Assembly (NCBI GenBank): GCA_046330225.1
Contig: JAXLTD010000002.1
Span: forward strand, 1-64,000
DNA length: 64,000 nucleotides
Origin: CANJIV01 sp046330225
GTDB lineage: Bacteria > Actinomycetota > Thermoleophilia > Solirubrobacterales > Solirubrobacteraceae
Direction: 5' to 3'
Every line of letters starts with the position of its first letter. Position 1 is the stretch's first letter. This document shows, one piece after another, positions 44,351 to 53,107 of this stretch. The notes beneath the pieces were generated by a model that saw only the letters and a list, made by a program, of their open reading frames with translations, had not been told where the DNA came from and ran no database searches. The position numbers and the translations under genes are program-made.

Positions 44351-44703
44351 CGGAGTTCTCCATCGCGGAGGAATCGCACGGGCAGCGGGGGATTTCGATT
44401 GCCGTGCGCGGGGAGGTGGACATCGCGACCGCCCCGGAGCTGCACGCGGCCGTGACCGCCGCCAGCGCCCGCTGCCCGCAGGGCGGGGCCGTGACCGTCG
44501 ACCTCACGGCGGTCACGTTCATGGACTCCTCAGGGCTCCGGGCATTGCTGGCCAGCCACCGGCTCGCCCTGGAGTCAGGCGTGCGCCTGGTGGTCGTGGC
44601 CGACCGGCCGCCCGTGACCCGGCTGTTTGAGCTCACGCGCGTCGGGGACGAGCTCGACGTGGTCGCCGACCCGGCGGCCGCCCTGGGTCCCGGCCCGGGC
44701 TGA
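44347..44703 (+). CDS. STAS-domain anti-anti-sigma factor 2
   Basis: This 118-aa protein is a second STAS domain: ISIAVRGEVDIATAPELHAA, AVTVDLTAVTFMDSSGLRAL. The Ser in the DSSG loop is conserved. GTG 44347 overlaps the stop of the SpoIIE phosphatase gene, so it is probably that enzyme's direct substrate. It may act on the RsbW-like kinase at 39625 or on another kinase elsewhere. Confidence 0.9.
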   Translation: MTEFSIAEESHGQRGISIAVRGEVDIATAPELHAAVTAASARCPQGGAVTVDLTAVTFMDSSGLRALLASHRLALESGVRLVVVADRPPVTRLFELTRVGDELDVVADPAAALGPGPG

Positions 44704-44737
44704 ACCGGGCCGGGGCGGCGCTGCAGGGCAGCGGCCG

Positions 44738-45208
44738 CTAGCGGGGCATCATGTCCGCGCCGCCGACGGTGCCGCGCCAGGCGCCAGACTCGCTGCCGCG
44801 CGCTTCGATCAGCTCCTTGAAGCGCTGAAGGTCGCCGCCGACGCGCCGCCGGGCCAGGCCGAGCGCGTCGCCGGCCTTCTCGATCGCGCCCGCGGGCTCG
44901 ATCTCGAGCTGGAGCATGATCCGGGTGCGGTCGGCCTCGAGACGGTGGAAGGTGACCACCCCGGCCTGCTGGACGCCGGCAGTGCTGCGCCAAGCGATGC
45001 GCTCGTCTGGCCGCTGCTCGGTGATCCGGGCGTCGAACTCGCGCTCGATGCCGGCGACCCGCGTGCGCCAATGGGTCTCGGTGTCGGAGATCTGGCGGAC
45101 GTCCTCGACGCCTTCCATGAAGCGCGGGAACTCCTCGAACTGCGTCCACTGGTCATACGCGGTCCGCACCGGGACCTCGACGTCGACGGATTCTTCGATG
45201 GCTGACAT
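44738..45208 (-). CDS. SRPBCC (polyketide cyclase/dehydrase-like) family protein
   Basis: This 156-aa START-fold protein has a typical opening EESVDVEVPVRTAYDQWTQF, then EEFPRFMEGVEDVRQISDTE and the C-terminal long helix DLQRFKELIEARG. Members of this subgroup bind lipids or other hydrophobic molecules; several are stress-induced in actinobacteria. ATG 45208 has AAAGGG 8 bases upstream. It ends next to the STAS gene in convergent orientation and is divergent from the small membrane protein. Confidence 0.8.
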   Translation of the reverse strand: MSAIEESVDVEVPVRTAYDQWTQFEEFPRFMEGVEDVRQISDTETHWRTRVAGIEREFDARITEQRPDERIAWRSTAGVQQAGVVTFHRLEADRTRIMLQLEIEPAGAIEKAGDALGLARRRVGGDLQRFKELIEARGSESGAWRGTVGGADMMPR

Positions 45209-45305
45209 GGGCACGTCCCTTTCTCGTTCGGTCCCCGGTGCCTGCCCTGGTGTCCCGAGCCGCCGAACCCGGCAGGTCAGGGGCCGGACGGGACGCGCCG
45301 CGGAC

Positions 45306-45331
45306 GTTTGCCCGCCACCGGTCCAGGGCAC
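45306..45331 (+). promoter_or_regulatory. candidate SigF-type promoter of small membrane protein
   Basis: GTTT-N16-GGGCAC, identical in both boxes and spacing to the site at 39431-39456. It ends 64 bases before ATG 45396. Confidence 0.45.
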
Positions 45332-45395
45332 GTCCGGACCGCACCCATCGCCCCCACCGGACGCGCGAACGTCCCACAATCCAGGAGCTCTCCCC

Positions 45396-45596
45396 ATGGT
45401 CGGAATCATCATCACGTGCCTCGTGGCCGCCGTCGCCTACATCCTGCTGACGGCGCTGGGCCTGCCCGCCGTCGTCGGCATCATCGCGGCCGTCCTGATC
45501 CTCCTCGGCGGCATCCCGATGGGGATGCGGAGCGGGCGGGCCTGGCCCGCGCGCGCCGGCGCGACGCGCCGGCGCGCGAAACGCTGCCGCCGGTAG
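45396..45596 (+). CDS. small membrane protein, candidate stress gene
   Basis: This 66-aa protein has two hydrophobic helices (IIITCLVAAVAYILLTALGL and VVGIIAAVLILLGGIP) and a strongly basic tail (ARAGATRRRAKRCRR). ATG 45396 has an AGGAG site 9 bases upstream. The GTTT-N16-GGGCAC promoter candidate suggests SigF control. The basic tail is encoded by a perfect 27-base palindrome, so the reading frame may originally have ended before it. Function unknown. Confidence 0.65.
   Translation: MVGIIITCLVAAVAYILLTALGLPAVVGIIAAVLILLGGIPMGMRSGRAWPARAGATRRRAKRCRR
45551..45577. terminator. perfect 27-base GC palindrome overlapping a gene end
   Basis: Arms GCGCGCCGGCGCG and CGCGCCGGCGCGC flank a single A. 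It would form a very stable hairpin in RNA from either strand, within the last codons of the small membrane protein gene. No T-run follows. It is probably a terminator-like or boundary element. Confidence 0.45.
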
Positions 45597-45686
45597 CCCC
45601 GCGCGAGGCCAGCGCCTTCGAGGCGGCGGTCGCACATGGGCGGGGCGGCGATCTGACGTTTGACCTGTGGCGGCGGACCCTGTCTG

Positions 45687-47960
45687 ATGCCGCACATGGG
45701 GAATCGGGGAGTGCGGTCGGGCCTGGCCTTCGCCGCGGCTGCCGCGGCGCTGCTGGGCGGGCTTCCGGCGGCGGCGTCAGCGGCGACCTTCACCGTGACG
45801 GTGGCGGGTGACACGACGGGCACGACGTGCGCCGCACCGTCCTGCTCGCTGCGCCAGGCCATCGGCGCCGCGAATCTGAGCTCGGGAGCCGACACCATCG
45901 TCTTCAGCGGCGTGACGTCGATCAGTCCCACGCTGGCGCTGCCGCCGATCACCGGCCGGACCACGATCTCGGCGGCGCCTCCGGTCGCGATCGACGGCGG
46001 CGTGGCCGGCGCAGGGGCCGACGGGCTCAGCTTCAGCGGCTTCGGAGCGTCGAACAGCGTGATCGAGGGTGTCGCAATCAGCCATTTCACCCGGGACGGG
46101 ATCCGCATCTCGGGCGCGACCGCCGTGACGGTCCGCTCGTCGCGAATCGGCACCGACCCGGCGGGCGCCACGGGCTTCGGCAACGCTGGCAACGGCATCT
46201 CGCTCCTCAACGGCGCGAGCACGGCGCAGATCGGGGTGGGATTCGCGTTCCCGCTGGGGAACACGATCGTCGGCAACCTCGGAGACGCCATTCACGCCGA
46301 CGCGACCAGCGGCTCCGCCACGATCGTCGGGAACAGCATCGGATTCGACCCGCAGGTGCCGGCGGCCAACGGCAACGGCGGCGACGCCATCGACCTGGCG
46401 AGCCCGTCCAACGTCATCGGCGGCATCGGCACCGGTGAGGGCAACGTGATCGCGAACAGCGCCGGCGCCGGCGTGCGCATCACGGGCGCCGGGGCAAGCG
46501 CCAACCGGCTCCAGGGCAACTTCGTCGGCGTGACGAGCTTCGACGCCCTCGCCGGCAATGCCGGCCGCGGCGTCCTCATCGACGGAGCCCCCGGGAACCA
46601 CATCGGCGGCAGCGGGGCCGGCGAGGGGAACACGATTTCCGGCAACGGGCGAGACGGCATCGAGATCGTCAGCGGCGCGAGCGGCAACGACGTCGACGGC
46701 AACCGCATCGGCACGAACACGGCGGGCGACCGGCTCCGCCCGAACGACGGCAACGGCGTCTCGGTCAACAGCTCGCCGAACACCACGATCGGCGGCTCCG
46801 TCTCAGGAGCCGGCAACCTGATCTCGGGGAACCTCGGCAACGGGATCGACGTGGAGAACACGCCGTCCGCCAACACGGTGATCCAGGGCAATCGGATCGG
46901 GACGAACGCGGCGGGGACCGCGGCGCTGCCGAACGTCAGCGGCATCGCTGCCGAGTCGACGACGCTCGTCGGCGGCGCGAACCCGGGCGAGGGGAACCTC
47001 ATCTCCGGGAACCTCGACACCGGGATCATCCTGGGCAACGTCGGGCCGGGCCGGGTGCAGGGCAACCTCGTCGGCACGAACGCGACCGGGGCGGGCGCGG
47101 TCCCGAACGGGGCGGAGGGCATCGACATCGACCAGCCGGGCGCATCCGTCGGCGGACCCGGCAGCGCGGGCAACACGTCGCCTTCAACCTCGGCGCAGGC
47201 ATCCGAGTCGGGAAGACGGGCGTCGTTGTGGCGGAGAACTCGGTGCTCGCCAATGGCGGCCTTGGCATCGACCTCGATCCGGTCGGCCTCACGCCCAACG
47301 ATCCCGGCGACGCCGACACCGGTCGGCAGAACTTCCCCGACCTCAGCGCTGCGGTCGCCGTTGGCGGTGCCACGATCGTGCGCGGCGCCGTCGCGACGGC
47401 CCCCGGTCGCACGCTGACGCTGCGCTTCGCCGCCAGCCCGGCTTGCGATCCCGCGGGTTTCGGCGAGGGCGCGACGCCGCTCGGCAGCGCGACCGTCACC
47501 GCCGATGACCCGGGAACGCGGCGTTCGAAGCCTCCCTTCCGCTCGCCTCGGCGCCCGGCCAGCAGCTCACGGCCACGGCGACCGGGCCCGAAGGGACGTC
47601 GGAGTTCTCGGCCTGCCGCGCCGTGCAGGCGGCCGGGACCCTGGCGTTCTCGGCGGCCAGGGTCACCGCCGCCGAAGGTGGGAGAGCGACGCTCACCGTG
47701 GTTCGGTCCGGGGCGGCCGGGGTGACGTCGCACGTCCGCGTCGCGACGGTCGGCGGAACCGCCAGCGCGGGGCGGGACTTCGCCGCGTCCAGCGCCACGG
47801 TGACGTTTGCGCCCGGCGAGACGGCCAAAGCCGTCACGGTGCCGATCGCGAAGGACACCGCCGCCGAGGGCGACGAGCGCTTCTCGGTGGTGCTGAGCGC
47901 CCCGGACGGCGGCGCGCTCGGCGCGCCCGCGACGGCGACCGTGCTCATCCCCGGGAACGG
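45687..47960 (+). pseudogene. secreted parallel beta-helix / Calx-beta protein, frameshifted
   Basis: A signal peptide (AFAAAAAALLGGLPAAASAA) is followed by a CSLRQAIGAAN opening and many beta-helix turns (repeated GNxIxGN and IGTNxAG units), as in NosD-like surface proteins. The first frame runs to about 47178. There a missing G moves it to the -1 frame, which restores FNLGAGIRVGKTGVVVAENS. Near 47510 a second one-base loss leads to AFEASLPLASAPGQQLTATA, then a Calx-beta domain (VTAAEGGRATLTVV, RDFAASSATVTFAPGETAK). Restoring two single bases would give one protein of roughly 750 aa. It is either decayed or misassembled. Confidence 0.7.
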
Positions 47961-48170
47961 CCGGGCCCGACAGCGGGATGACCGCCGGCCCGCCGCGCCG
48001 TGCCGGGCGCACCCTGCGGAGCATCCGCGGCCGCTGGCGACCCGGACGGCGACTCCGCCCGCGTCGAGGTCGCGATCGTCGGTGCCGGGGCGGTGGTGCG
48101 CGCGTGGCCCGCCGCGCGTGCCTGCTGCTGGCGCCGGCTACCGGATCGCGACGACCCTGCCCGACCGGCG

Positions 48171-48308
48171 CAGCCGGTCGCCGGCGTCGACGGGCCGGCG
48201 GGCGTCTACGAGGACAAGGTCTCGGACTACGTGACGAGCGAGCCGGCGCTCGACTACACGGCGTCGACGGTGCTGCTGCACGCAGCGGTGGCCGCGCTCG
48301 CCCCCTGA
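48171..48308 (+). pseudogene. C-terminal remnant of a glycosyl hydrolase family 9 enzyme
   Basis: The frame ending at 48308 reads GVYEDKVSDYVTSEPALDYT and continues to a normal-looking hydrophobic end. This fits the family 9 active-site signature 2 (aromatic-x-D-x4-aromatic-x3-E-x-A-x3-N-A) at every fixed position except Asn to Thr, and includes the catalytic Glu position (in SEPALDY). The remaining 400 or so residues of such an enzyme are absent: upstream is the Calx-beta region. It is either the tail of a rearranged fusion or a fragment left by deletion. Confidence 0.5.
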
Positions 48309-48346
48309 CCGCCAGCCGAGGGCGGCCGTGGGCTCGGCGCCGCACA

Positions 48347-48352
48347 TAGACT
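48347..48352 (+). promoter_or_regulatory. candidate -10 box for the PLP decarboxylase, leaderless
   Basis: TAGACT ends 6 bases before ATG 48359, so transcription would start at or next to the start codon. The same hexamer precedes rpmG (near 60677). No clear -35 box was seen. Confidence 0.3.
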
Positions 48353-48358
48353 CGCCGC

Positions 48359-49759
48359 ATGCCCGGCCCGCTCTGGACCGACCGCGAGGAGATGCGCCGC
48401 CAGGCGCACGCCGCCGTCGACTTCGTTCTCGACGTCCTGGACGAGCCGCGCCCGATGGTGCGCCGCGCGACGCCCGGCGAGATGCGCGAGCGCATCCCCG
48501 GGGCGCTGCCCGACGGACCGGCGGCCTTCGACGATCTCCTCGAGGAGCTCCGGCGCGACGTGCTGCCGTACCGGGCCGTCTACGACGTGCCGGGGTACAT
48601 GGGATTCATTCCGGCGGCCACGACGTGGCCTGGCGTCCTGGGGGACTTCCTGGCCGTCGCCCTCGGCCTCGAGGCGACCTGGTGGATGAGCAGCCCGGGG
48701 CCGAGCCGGCTCGAGCTCGTGGTGCTGGAATGGTTCGCGGAGTGGATCGGGTATCCGCCCGCGGCGGCGGGGATCCTGGTCGGCGGCGGCTCGGCCGCCA
48801 ACCTCACCGCCCTGGCCTGTGCTCGCGAGACGCTCGCCGGCACCGGCATTGCCGGCACGGTCGTCTACGCCTCCGACCAGACCCACTCGTCCGTCGCCCG
48901 GGCGTTCCGGCTGCTGGGCTTCGGGCCGGACCAGATCCGGGAGCTGCCGGCCGAGGCCGATCAGCGCCTGGACCCGGAGCGGCTCGCGGCGGCGATGGAC
49001 GCCGATGCCGCGGCGGGGCGGCGGCCGCTCATCGCCGTCGCGAACGCGGGAACGACAAACACCGGCGCGGTCGATCCGCTGGCGGAGATCGCGGCGGCCT
49101 GCCGCCGGCACGGCGCGTGGCTGCATGCCGACGCTGCCTACGGCGGCTTCGCCGCGCTCGCGCCCCGCGGGGCGGCGGCGCTGGCGGGCATCGAGGCGGC
49201 CGACTCGGTCACGCTCGACCCGCACAAGTGGCTCTTTCAGCCGATCGAGTGCGGCGCGGTGCTCGTGCGCGACGGCGCGCTCCTGCGCCGGGCGTTCGAG
49301 ATCGTGCCCGACTACCTCGCCGAGGTCGCCGCCGGCGACGAGGAGGTCAACTTCTCCGACCGCGGGCTCCAGCTCACCCGCGCCTGCCGGGGCCTCAAGG
49401 TGTGGCTGTCGCTGCGGACCTTCGGGCTCGACGCGTTCACCGCCGCGATCGACACGGCTCTCGACCTGGCCATCGAGGCCGAGCGGCGCATCGAGGCCTC
49501 GCCGCAGCTCGAGCTCCTGTCGCCGGCGCGGCTGGGGATCGTCGCCTTCCGCCTGCGCCCGGCCGGCGTCGACGACGAGGCGCAGCTCGACCGCCTCAAC
49601 GCCGAGCTCGTCGCCTCGCTGGAGGCCGGCGGCGAGGTCTTCGTGTCCTCGACCCGCCTCGGCGGCCGCTACGCCGTGCGGATCTGCATCCTGCACCCGG
49701 AGACCGGCCCCGAGCAGGTGGCTGCGGTGCTCGCGCACTTCGAGGGCGCCGGCGGCTGA
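48359..49759 (+). CDS. PLP-dependent group II decarboxylase (aromatic-L-amino-acid decarboxylase family)
   Basis: This 466-aa protein has the fold-type I decarboxylase pattern: GYMGFIPAATTWPGVLGDFL, GGGSAANLTALACARE, HADAAYGGFAAL and the PLP lysine in DPHKWLFQ (Lys290). Closest named relatives decarboxylate aromatic amino acids (tyrosine, tryptophan, DOPA) or glutamate; substrate choice cannot be read. ATG 48359 follows a possible leaderless promoter. It is followed 57 bases later by a glutamine amidotransferase gene on the same strand; a functional link is possible but not evident. Confidence 0.88.
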   Translation: MPGPLWTDREEMRRQAHAAVDFVLDVLDEPRPMVRRATPGEMRERIPGALPDGPAAFDDLLEELRRDVLPYRAVYDVPGYMGFIPAATTWPGVLGDFLAVALGLEATWWMSSPGPSRLELVVLEWFAEWIGYPPAAAGILVGGGSAANLTALACARETLAGTGIAGTVVYASDQTHSSVARAFRLLGFGPDQIRELPAEADQRLDPERLAAAMDADAAAGRRPLIAVANAGTTNTGAVDPLAEIAAACRRHGAWLHADAAYGGFAALAPRGAAALAGIEAADSVTLDPHKWLFQPIECGAVLVRDGALLRRAFEIVPDYLAEVAAGDEEVNFSDRGLQLTRACRGLKVWLSLRTFGLDAFTAAIDTALDLAIEAERRIEASPQLELLSPARLGIVAFRLRPAGVDDEAQLDRLNAELVASLEAGGEVFVSSTRLGGRYAVRICILHPETGPEQVAAVLAHFEGAGG

Positions 49760-49816
49760 ACGAATTCCGCCTTTCGGCGCTGGCGCGGCTGGGCCGCGAT
49801 CTGGCACCCTACGCCC

Positions 49817-50560
49817 GTGCGACGCGACGAGAACACTCCGGCGCTCCTGGCCATCGTCCACCAGCGCGACAGCGGCCCCGGCCACCTGGCCGGCGTGGCG
49901 GAGGCTGCAGGCTGGACGGTCGAGGAGTGGCATGCGCCCGAGGAGGCCGGGCCGCCCCGCGATCCGGGCGCGTACGGCGCCGTCGTCATCCTCGGCGGGG
50001 CCGTGAACGTCAAGGACGCCGGCGAGCTGCCGTACCTGCGGCGGGAGCTGGAGCTGATCGCCGAGTGGGACGCGGCCGACGTGCCCCAGCTGGGAATCTG
50101 CCTCGGCGCGCAGATGATCGCCGAGGCGCTCGGCGGCGGCGTGGCGCGGTCCCCGAGCGCCGAGATCGGGTGGTACGACGTCGATCTGGAGCCTGAGGCG
50201 GCCGGCGACCCCGTGCTGGGGCCGATGCCTCAGCGCTTCGTCGCCTACCAGTGGCACGCCTACGCCTTCGGCGTGCCGCCCGGCGGGGAGCTGCTGGCCG
50301 CCAGCGAGGCCTGCCCGCAGGCGTTCCGGCGCGGCCAGGCCTGGGGCGTCCAGTTTCACCCGGAGGTGACCGCGCCCATCCTCGAGAGCTGGTTCGCCAG
50401 CGGCGAGGACGATCCCGATGCGCCGGGATTCTCGGCCGAGGCCGCCCGCCGAGAGGTCGCCGCGCACCTGCCGCAGTGGATCGCGCTCGGCGCACGGATG
50501 TTCGACGGCTTCCTCGGGTCCGCGCAGCCGGGCCGGGCCGCGGGCCGGGCGACGGCGTAG
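49817..50560 (+). CDS. class I glutamine amidotransferase (GMP synthase-like)
   Basis: This 247-aa stand-alone GATase1 domain has a nucleophile elbow GICLGAQ (Cys95), HPEV (His181, Glu183) and oxyanion region VVILGGAVNV. Such single-domain proteins resemble the amidotransferase part of GMP synthase or gamma-glutamyl-polyamine hydrolases. The extra C-terminal 45 residues (FSAEAARREVAAHLPQW) form helices. GTG 49817 is taken as the start. The partner that would use the ammonia is not apparent here. Confidence 0.82.
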   Translation: MRRDENTPALLAIVHQRDSGPGHLAGVAEAAGWTVEEWHAPEEAGPPRDPGAYGAVVILGGAVNVKDAGELPYLRRELELIAEWDAADVPQLGICLGAQMIAEALGGGVARSPSAEIGWYDVDLEPEAAGDPVLGPMPQRFVAYQWHAYAFGVPPGGELLAASEACPQAFRRGQAWGVQFHPEVTAPILESWFASGEDDPDAPGFSAEAARREVAAHLPQWIALGARMFDGFLGSAQPGRAAGRATA

Positions 50561-50606
50561 GGCAGCCGCCGGGGGACGGGCGAGGGCCGCAGCGGGAGCC
50601 GGCCGG

Positions 50607-51581
50607 CTACGGTCGCGAGATCCGCAGGCCGTAGGTGCCGCTGCTGGCGTAGCGCACGACGCTGGCCTTCTCGCGGCGCGCGCCGCAGACCGTGTACTTC
50701 ACGGTCTCGGTGTGCGAGTCGGTCGCCGAGCGCGCGAGCCGGCGTCCGGCGTTGGAGAACAGGCTGAGGTCCACGTCGAGCGAGCCGCGGCCCGCGGCGG
50801 TCACGGTGAGGAGCCCGTCCAGCGGCGTGGGGATCGCGTAGGTGTCGGACGTCTCGGCGCGACTGAGGCGCCCGGTGCGCGTCGTGACGGCCGGCCCCGA
50901 GTAGGGGGACAGCACGTCCTGGCGGATGAGCGCCAGCGCGCGGGCGTCGGGACGGAAGGTGTTGGAGTAGATGTCGCCCTCCCAGCCAAAGCCGTTGAGC
51001 ACGGCGAAGGACTCGGCGAACGCCTCGCCGGGGTTGCGGCCGTACTCCTGATCCTCGTTGCCGGGGAACGCGGTGCCAGCCCGCGTGCGGGCGCAGACGT
51101 TCTCGTAGCTGGCCCACCGCTTGGTGCCCCAGTCCACCGCCTGCCACGGCGGGTTGCGGCGGTTGTTGGCCAGGTGGTGGCCGTACTCGTGGGCGGCGAC
51201 CAGGCGGGCGTTGTCGTAGGAGGTCGGCGGGATCACGAGCTGCTGGGTCTCGCCGTCGTAGCAGCCGTCGGCGCCGGCGCCGCAGTAGCTGGACATCTCG
51301 CTCACCGGCATCACGCGCACGCGGATGCGGGCGATTTCGGAGCCGTGGACGAGGCCCTTGAAGAACGCCGCCCACGTGCGGGCCTCGGCCCGCGGGTCGG
51401 GCAGGCGGTCGGAGGCGACGATGCTCACGGTCTTGCCGCCGCCGACGTCGTAGCGGCCGCCGACGAAGCCCGCCGCCGAGGCGACCGTCGTGCCGTGCAC
51501 GACGCGCGCCTGGGCAGCGCCTGGCGCAAAGGCGGCGGCTGCGCAGGCCGCGGCGAGGGCGACGGTCAGGACCCGGGGCAT
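50607..51581 (-). CDS. secreted HExxH zinc metallopeptidase-like protein
   Basis: This 324-aa protein has a signal peptide (VLTVALAAACAAAAFAPGAAQ), the zinc motif HEYGHH at residues 131-136 and a downstream Glu-rich helix NPGEAFAESFAVLNG, which suggests a gluzincin-like third ligand. The C-terminal 90 residues are a beta sandwich resembling pre-peptidase domains (LDGLLTVTAAGRGSLDVDLS). Several cysteines could form disulphides. It is a single gene convergent with the amidotransferase. Substrate unknown. Confidence 0.8.
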   Translation of the reverse strand: MPRVLTVALAAACAAAAFAPGAAQARVVHGTTVASAAGFVGGRYDVGGGKTVSIVASDRLPDPRAEARTWAAFFKGLVHGSEIARIRVRVMPVSEMSSYCGAGADGCYDGETQQLVIPPTSYDNARLVAAHEYGHHLANNRRNPPWQAVDWGTKRWASYENVCARTRAGTAFPGNEDQEYGRNPGEAFAESFAVLNGFGWEGDIYSNTFRPDARALALIRQDVLSPYSGPAVTTRTGRLSRAETSDTYAIPTPLDGLLTVTAAGRGSLDVDLSLFSNAGRRLARSATDSHTETVKYTVCGARREKASVVRYASSGTYGLRISRP

Positions 51582-51638
51582 GCCGGGGACCCTACTGGCG
51601 CGCGGGGCGGCGTGCGCCGGCCCGGACGCCGCCGGCGT

Positions 51639-53048
51639 TCAGGCGCCAGGGCCGCGGCCCCGGGCCTCGAGTAGCTCCTCGACGGTCCGCAGCTTGACGC
51701 GCGGGCGTCCGTGCGGCTCGCCCAGCGCGGCCTCGTGGGCGTCGATCGCCTGCCAGTCCTCCCACATCACGATGTCGGCTCCGGCTGCGCGCACCCGCGC
51801 GACGACGTCCTCGGGGCCGGGCATCGCGGGCTGGTGGATCGCGCCGGCCGCGATGTCCTCGAGCACGGCCGCCACGGTCTCCTGGGCGTCCTTCTTGTTC
51901 GTGCCGATCACGCCGCTGGGGCCGCGCTTGATCCAGCCGACGACGTACTCGCCGGGAACGGCCGCGCCGCCCGAGGTGACCCGCCCGCGCTCGTTCGGGA
52001 TCACGCCGCGCTCCTCGTCGAACGGGACGCCGGGGAGCGGGATGCCGCGGTAGCCGACCGACCGCAGCACCATGTTGACCTCGATCGTCTCGCGCTCGCC
52101 GGTGGGGCGCGCGGCGATGCGGCCGCCGTCGTCCACGAGCTCGTTGCGCTCGAGGACGAGCGCCTCGACGCCCTCCTCGCGCCCCACGATCTCCACGGGG
52201 GAGCGGCAGAACCTGAACACGATCCGCACGCGCCGCCCTTGCGGGGCGCGGGCGGCGTACTCGCGCAGGATCTCGACGTTGCGGCGCGCCGTCATGTCCG
52301 CGGCGTCGGACTCCAGCCAGGCCGCGCTGAGCGGGTCGAGCTCGAGGTCGGCCGGGTCGACGATGACGTCGGCGTCGGCGAGCTCGCCGAGCTCGAGCAG
52401 CTCCGGATTCGTGAAGGCGGCCTGGGCCGGCCCGCGGCGGCCGATGAGCAGGACCTCGTCGACCTCGGCGGTCTCGAAGGCGGCGATCGCATGGTCGGCG
52501 GTGTCGGTGACCCGCAGCTCGTCCCGGTGCAGGGCGAGCATGCGGGCGCAGTCGATCGCGACGTTGCCGTTCCCGATCACCGCGACCCGGCTCGCATGGA
52601 GCGGGAAGCTGCGGTCGTGATGCTCGGGGTGGCCGTTGTACCAGGCGACGAACTCGGTGGCCGGGTGGCTGCCGCGGAGGTCCTCGCCGGGGACGCCGAG
52701 GCGCCGGTCCGTCTCGGCACCGACCGCGTAGATGACGGCGTGGTAGTGGTCGCGGAGGTCCTCCCGGGACACGTCGCGGCCGATGTGGACGTTGCCGAGG
52801 AAGCGAAAGCGCGGGTGGGCCGCGGTCTTCTCGAACACCCGCGTGACGGTCTTGATCTTCGGGTGGTCGGGGGCGACGCCGAAGCGGACCAGGCCGAACG
52901 GCACCGGCAGCCGGTCGTAGAGGTCGACGTCGATCTCACGGCCGGCGTCGGCCTTCAGGAGGGCGCCGGCGGCGTAGAACCCGGATGGCCCCGCGCCAAC
53001 GATTGCGACGCGGATGGGCCCTTCGGCGGACGCGGGCTGGCCTGACAC
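51639..53048 (-). CDS. FprA-type ferredoxin/adrenodoxin NADP+ reductase
   Basis: This 469-aa flavoprotein has an FAD Rossmann motif VAIVGAGPSGFYAAG near residue 14 and an NADP motif VAVIGNGNVAIDCARML near 160. Family blocks include PFGLVRFGVAPDHPKIK, LLIGRRGPAQAAFTNPELLE and GWIKRGPSGVIGTNKKDA. These match mycobacterial FprA, which passes electrons from NADPH to ferredoxins, for example for P450s. GTG 53048 precedes VSGQPASAEGPIRVA. No ferredoxin or P450 gene is adjacent. Confidence 0.93.
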   Translation of the reverse strand: MSGQPASAEGPIRVAIVGAGPSGFYAAGALLKADAGREIDVDLYDRLPVPFGLVRFGVAPDHPKIKTVTRVFEKTAAHPRFRFLGNVHIGRDVSREDLRDHYHAVIYAVGAETDRRLGVPGEDLRGSHPATEFVAWYNGHPEHHDRSFPLHASRVAVIGNGNVAIDCARMLALHRDELRVTDTADHAIAAFETAEVDEVLLIGRRGPAQAAFTNPELLELGELADADVIVDPADLELDPLSAAWLESDAADMTARRNVEILREYAARAPQGRRVRIVFRFCRSPVEIVGREEGVEALVLERNELVDDGGRIAARPTGERETIEVNMVLRSVGYRGIPLPGVPFDEERGVIPNERGRVTSGGAAVPGEYVVGWIKRGPSGVIGTNKKDAQETVAAVLEDIAAGAIHQPAMPGPEDVVARVRAAGADIVMWEDWQAIDAHEAALGEPHGRPRVKLRTVEELLEARGRGPGA

Positions 53049-53107
53049 GGCCGGGAGGGTACCGGGGCCCGGCCCGGTTCGCCCCCCTCGTGGGCGGCCT
53101 GGGCGGC

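Noticed and set aside
46400..47150. Tandem repeats suggestive of a repeat element
   Set aside because: They are degenerate beta-helix turns (GN and IGTN units) of the surface protein, with varying spacing and sequence.
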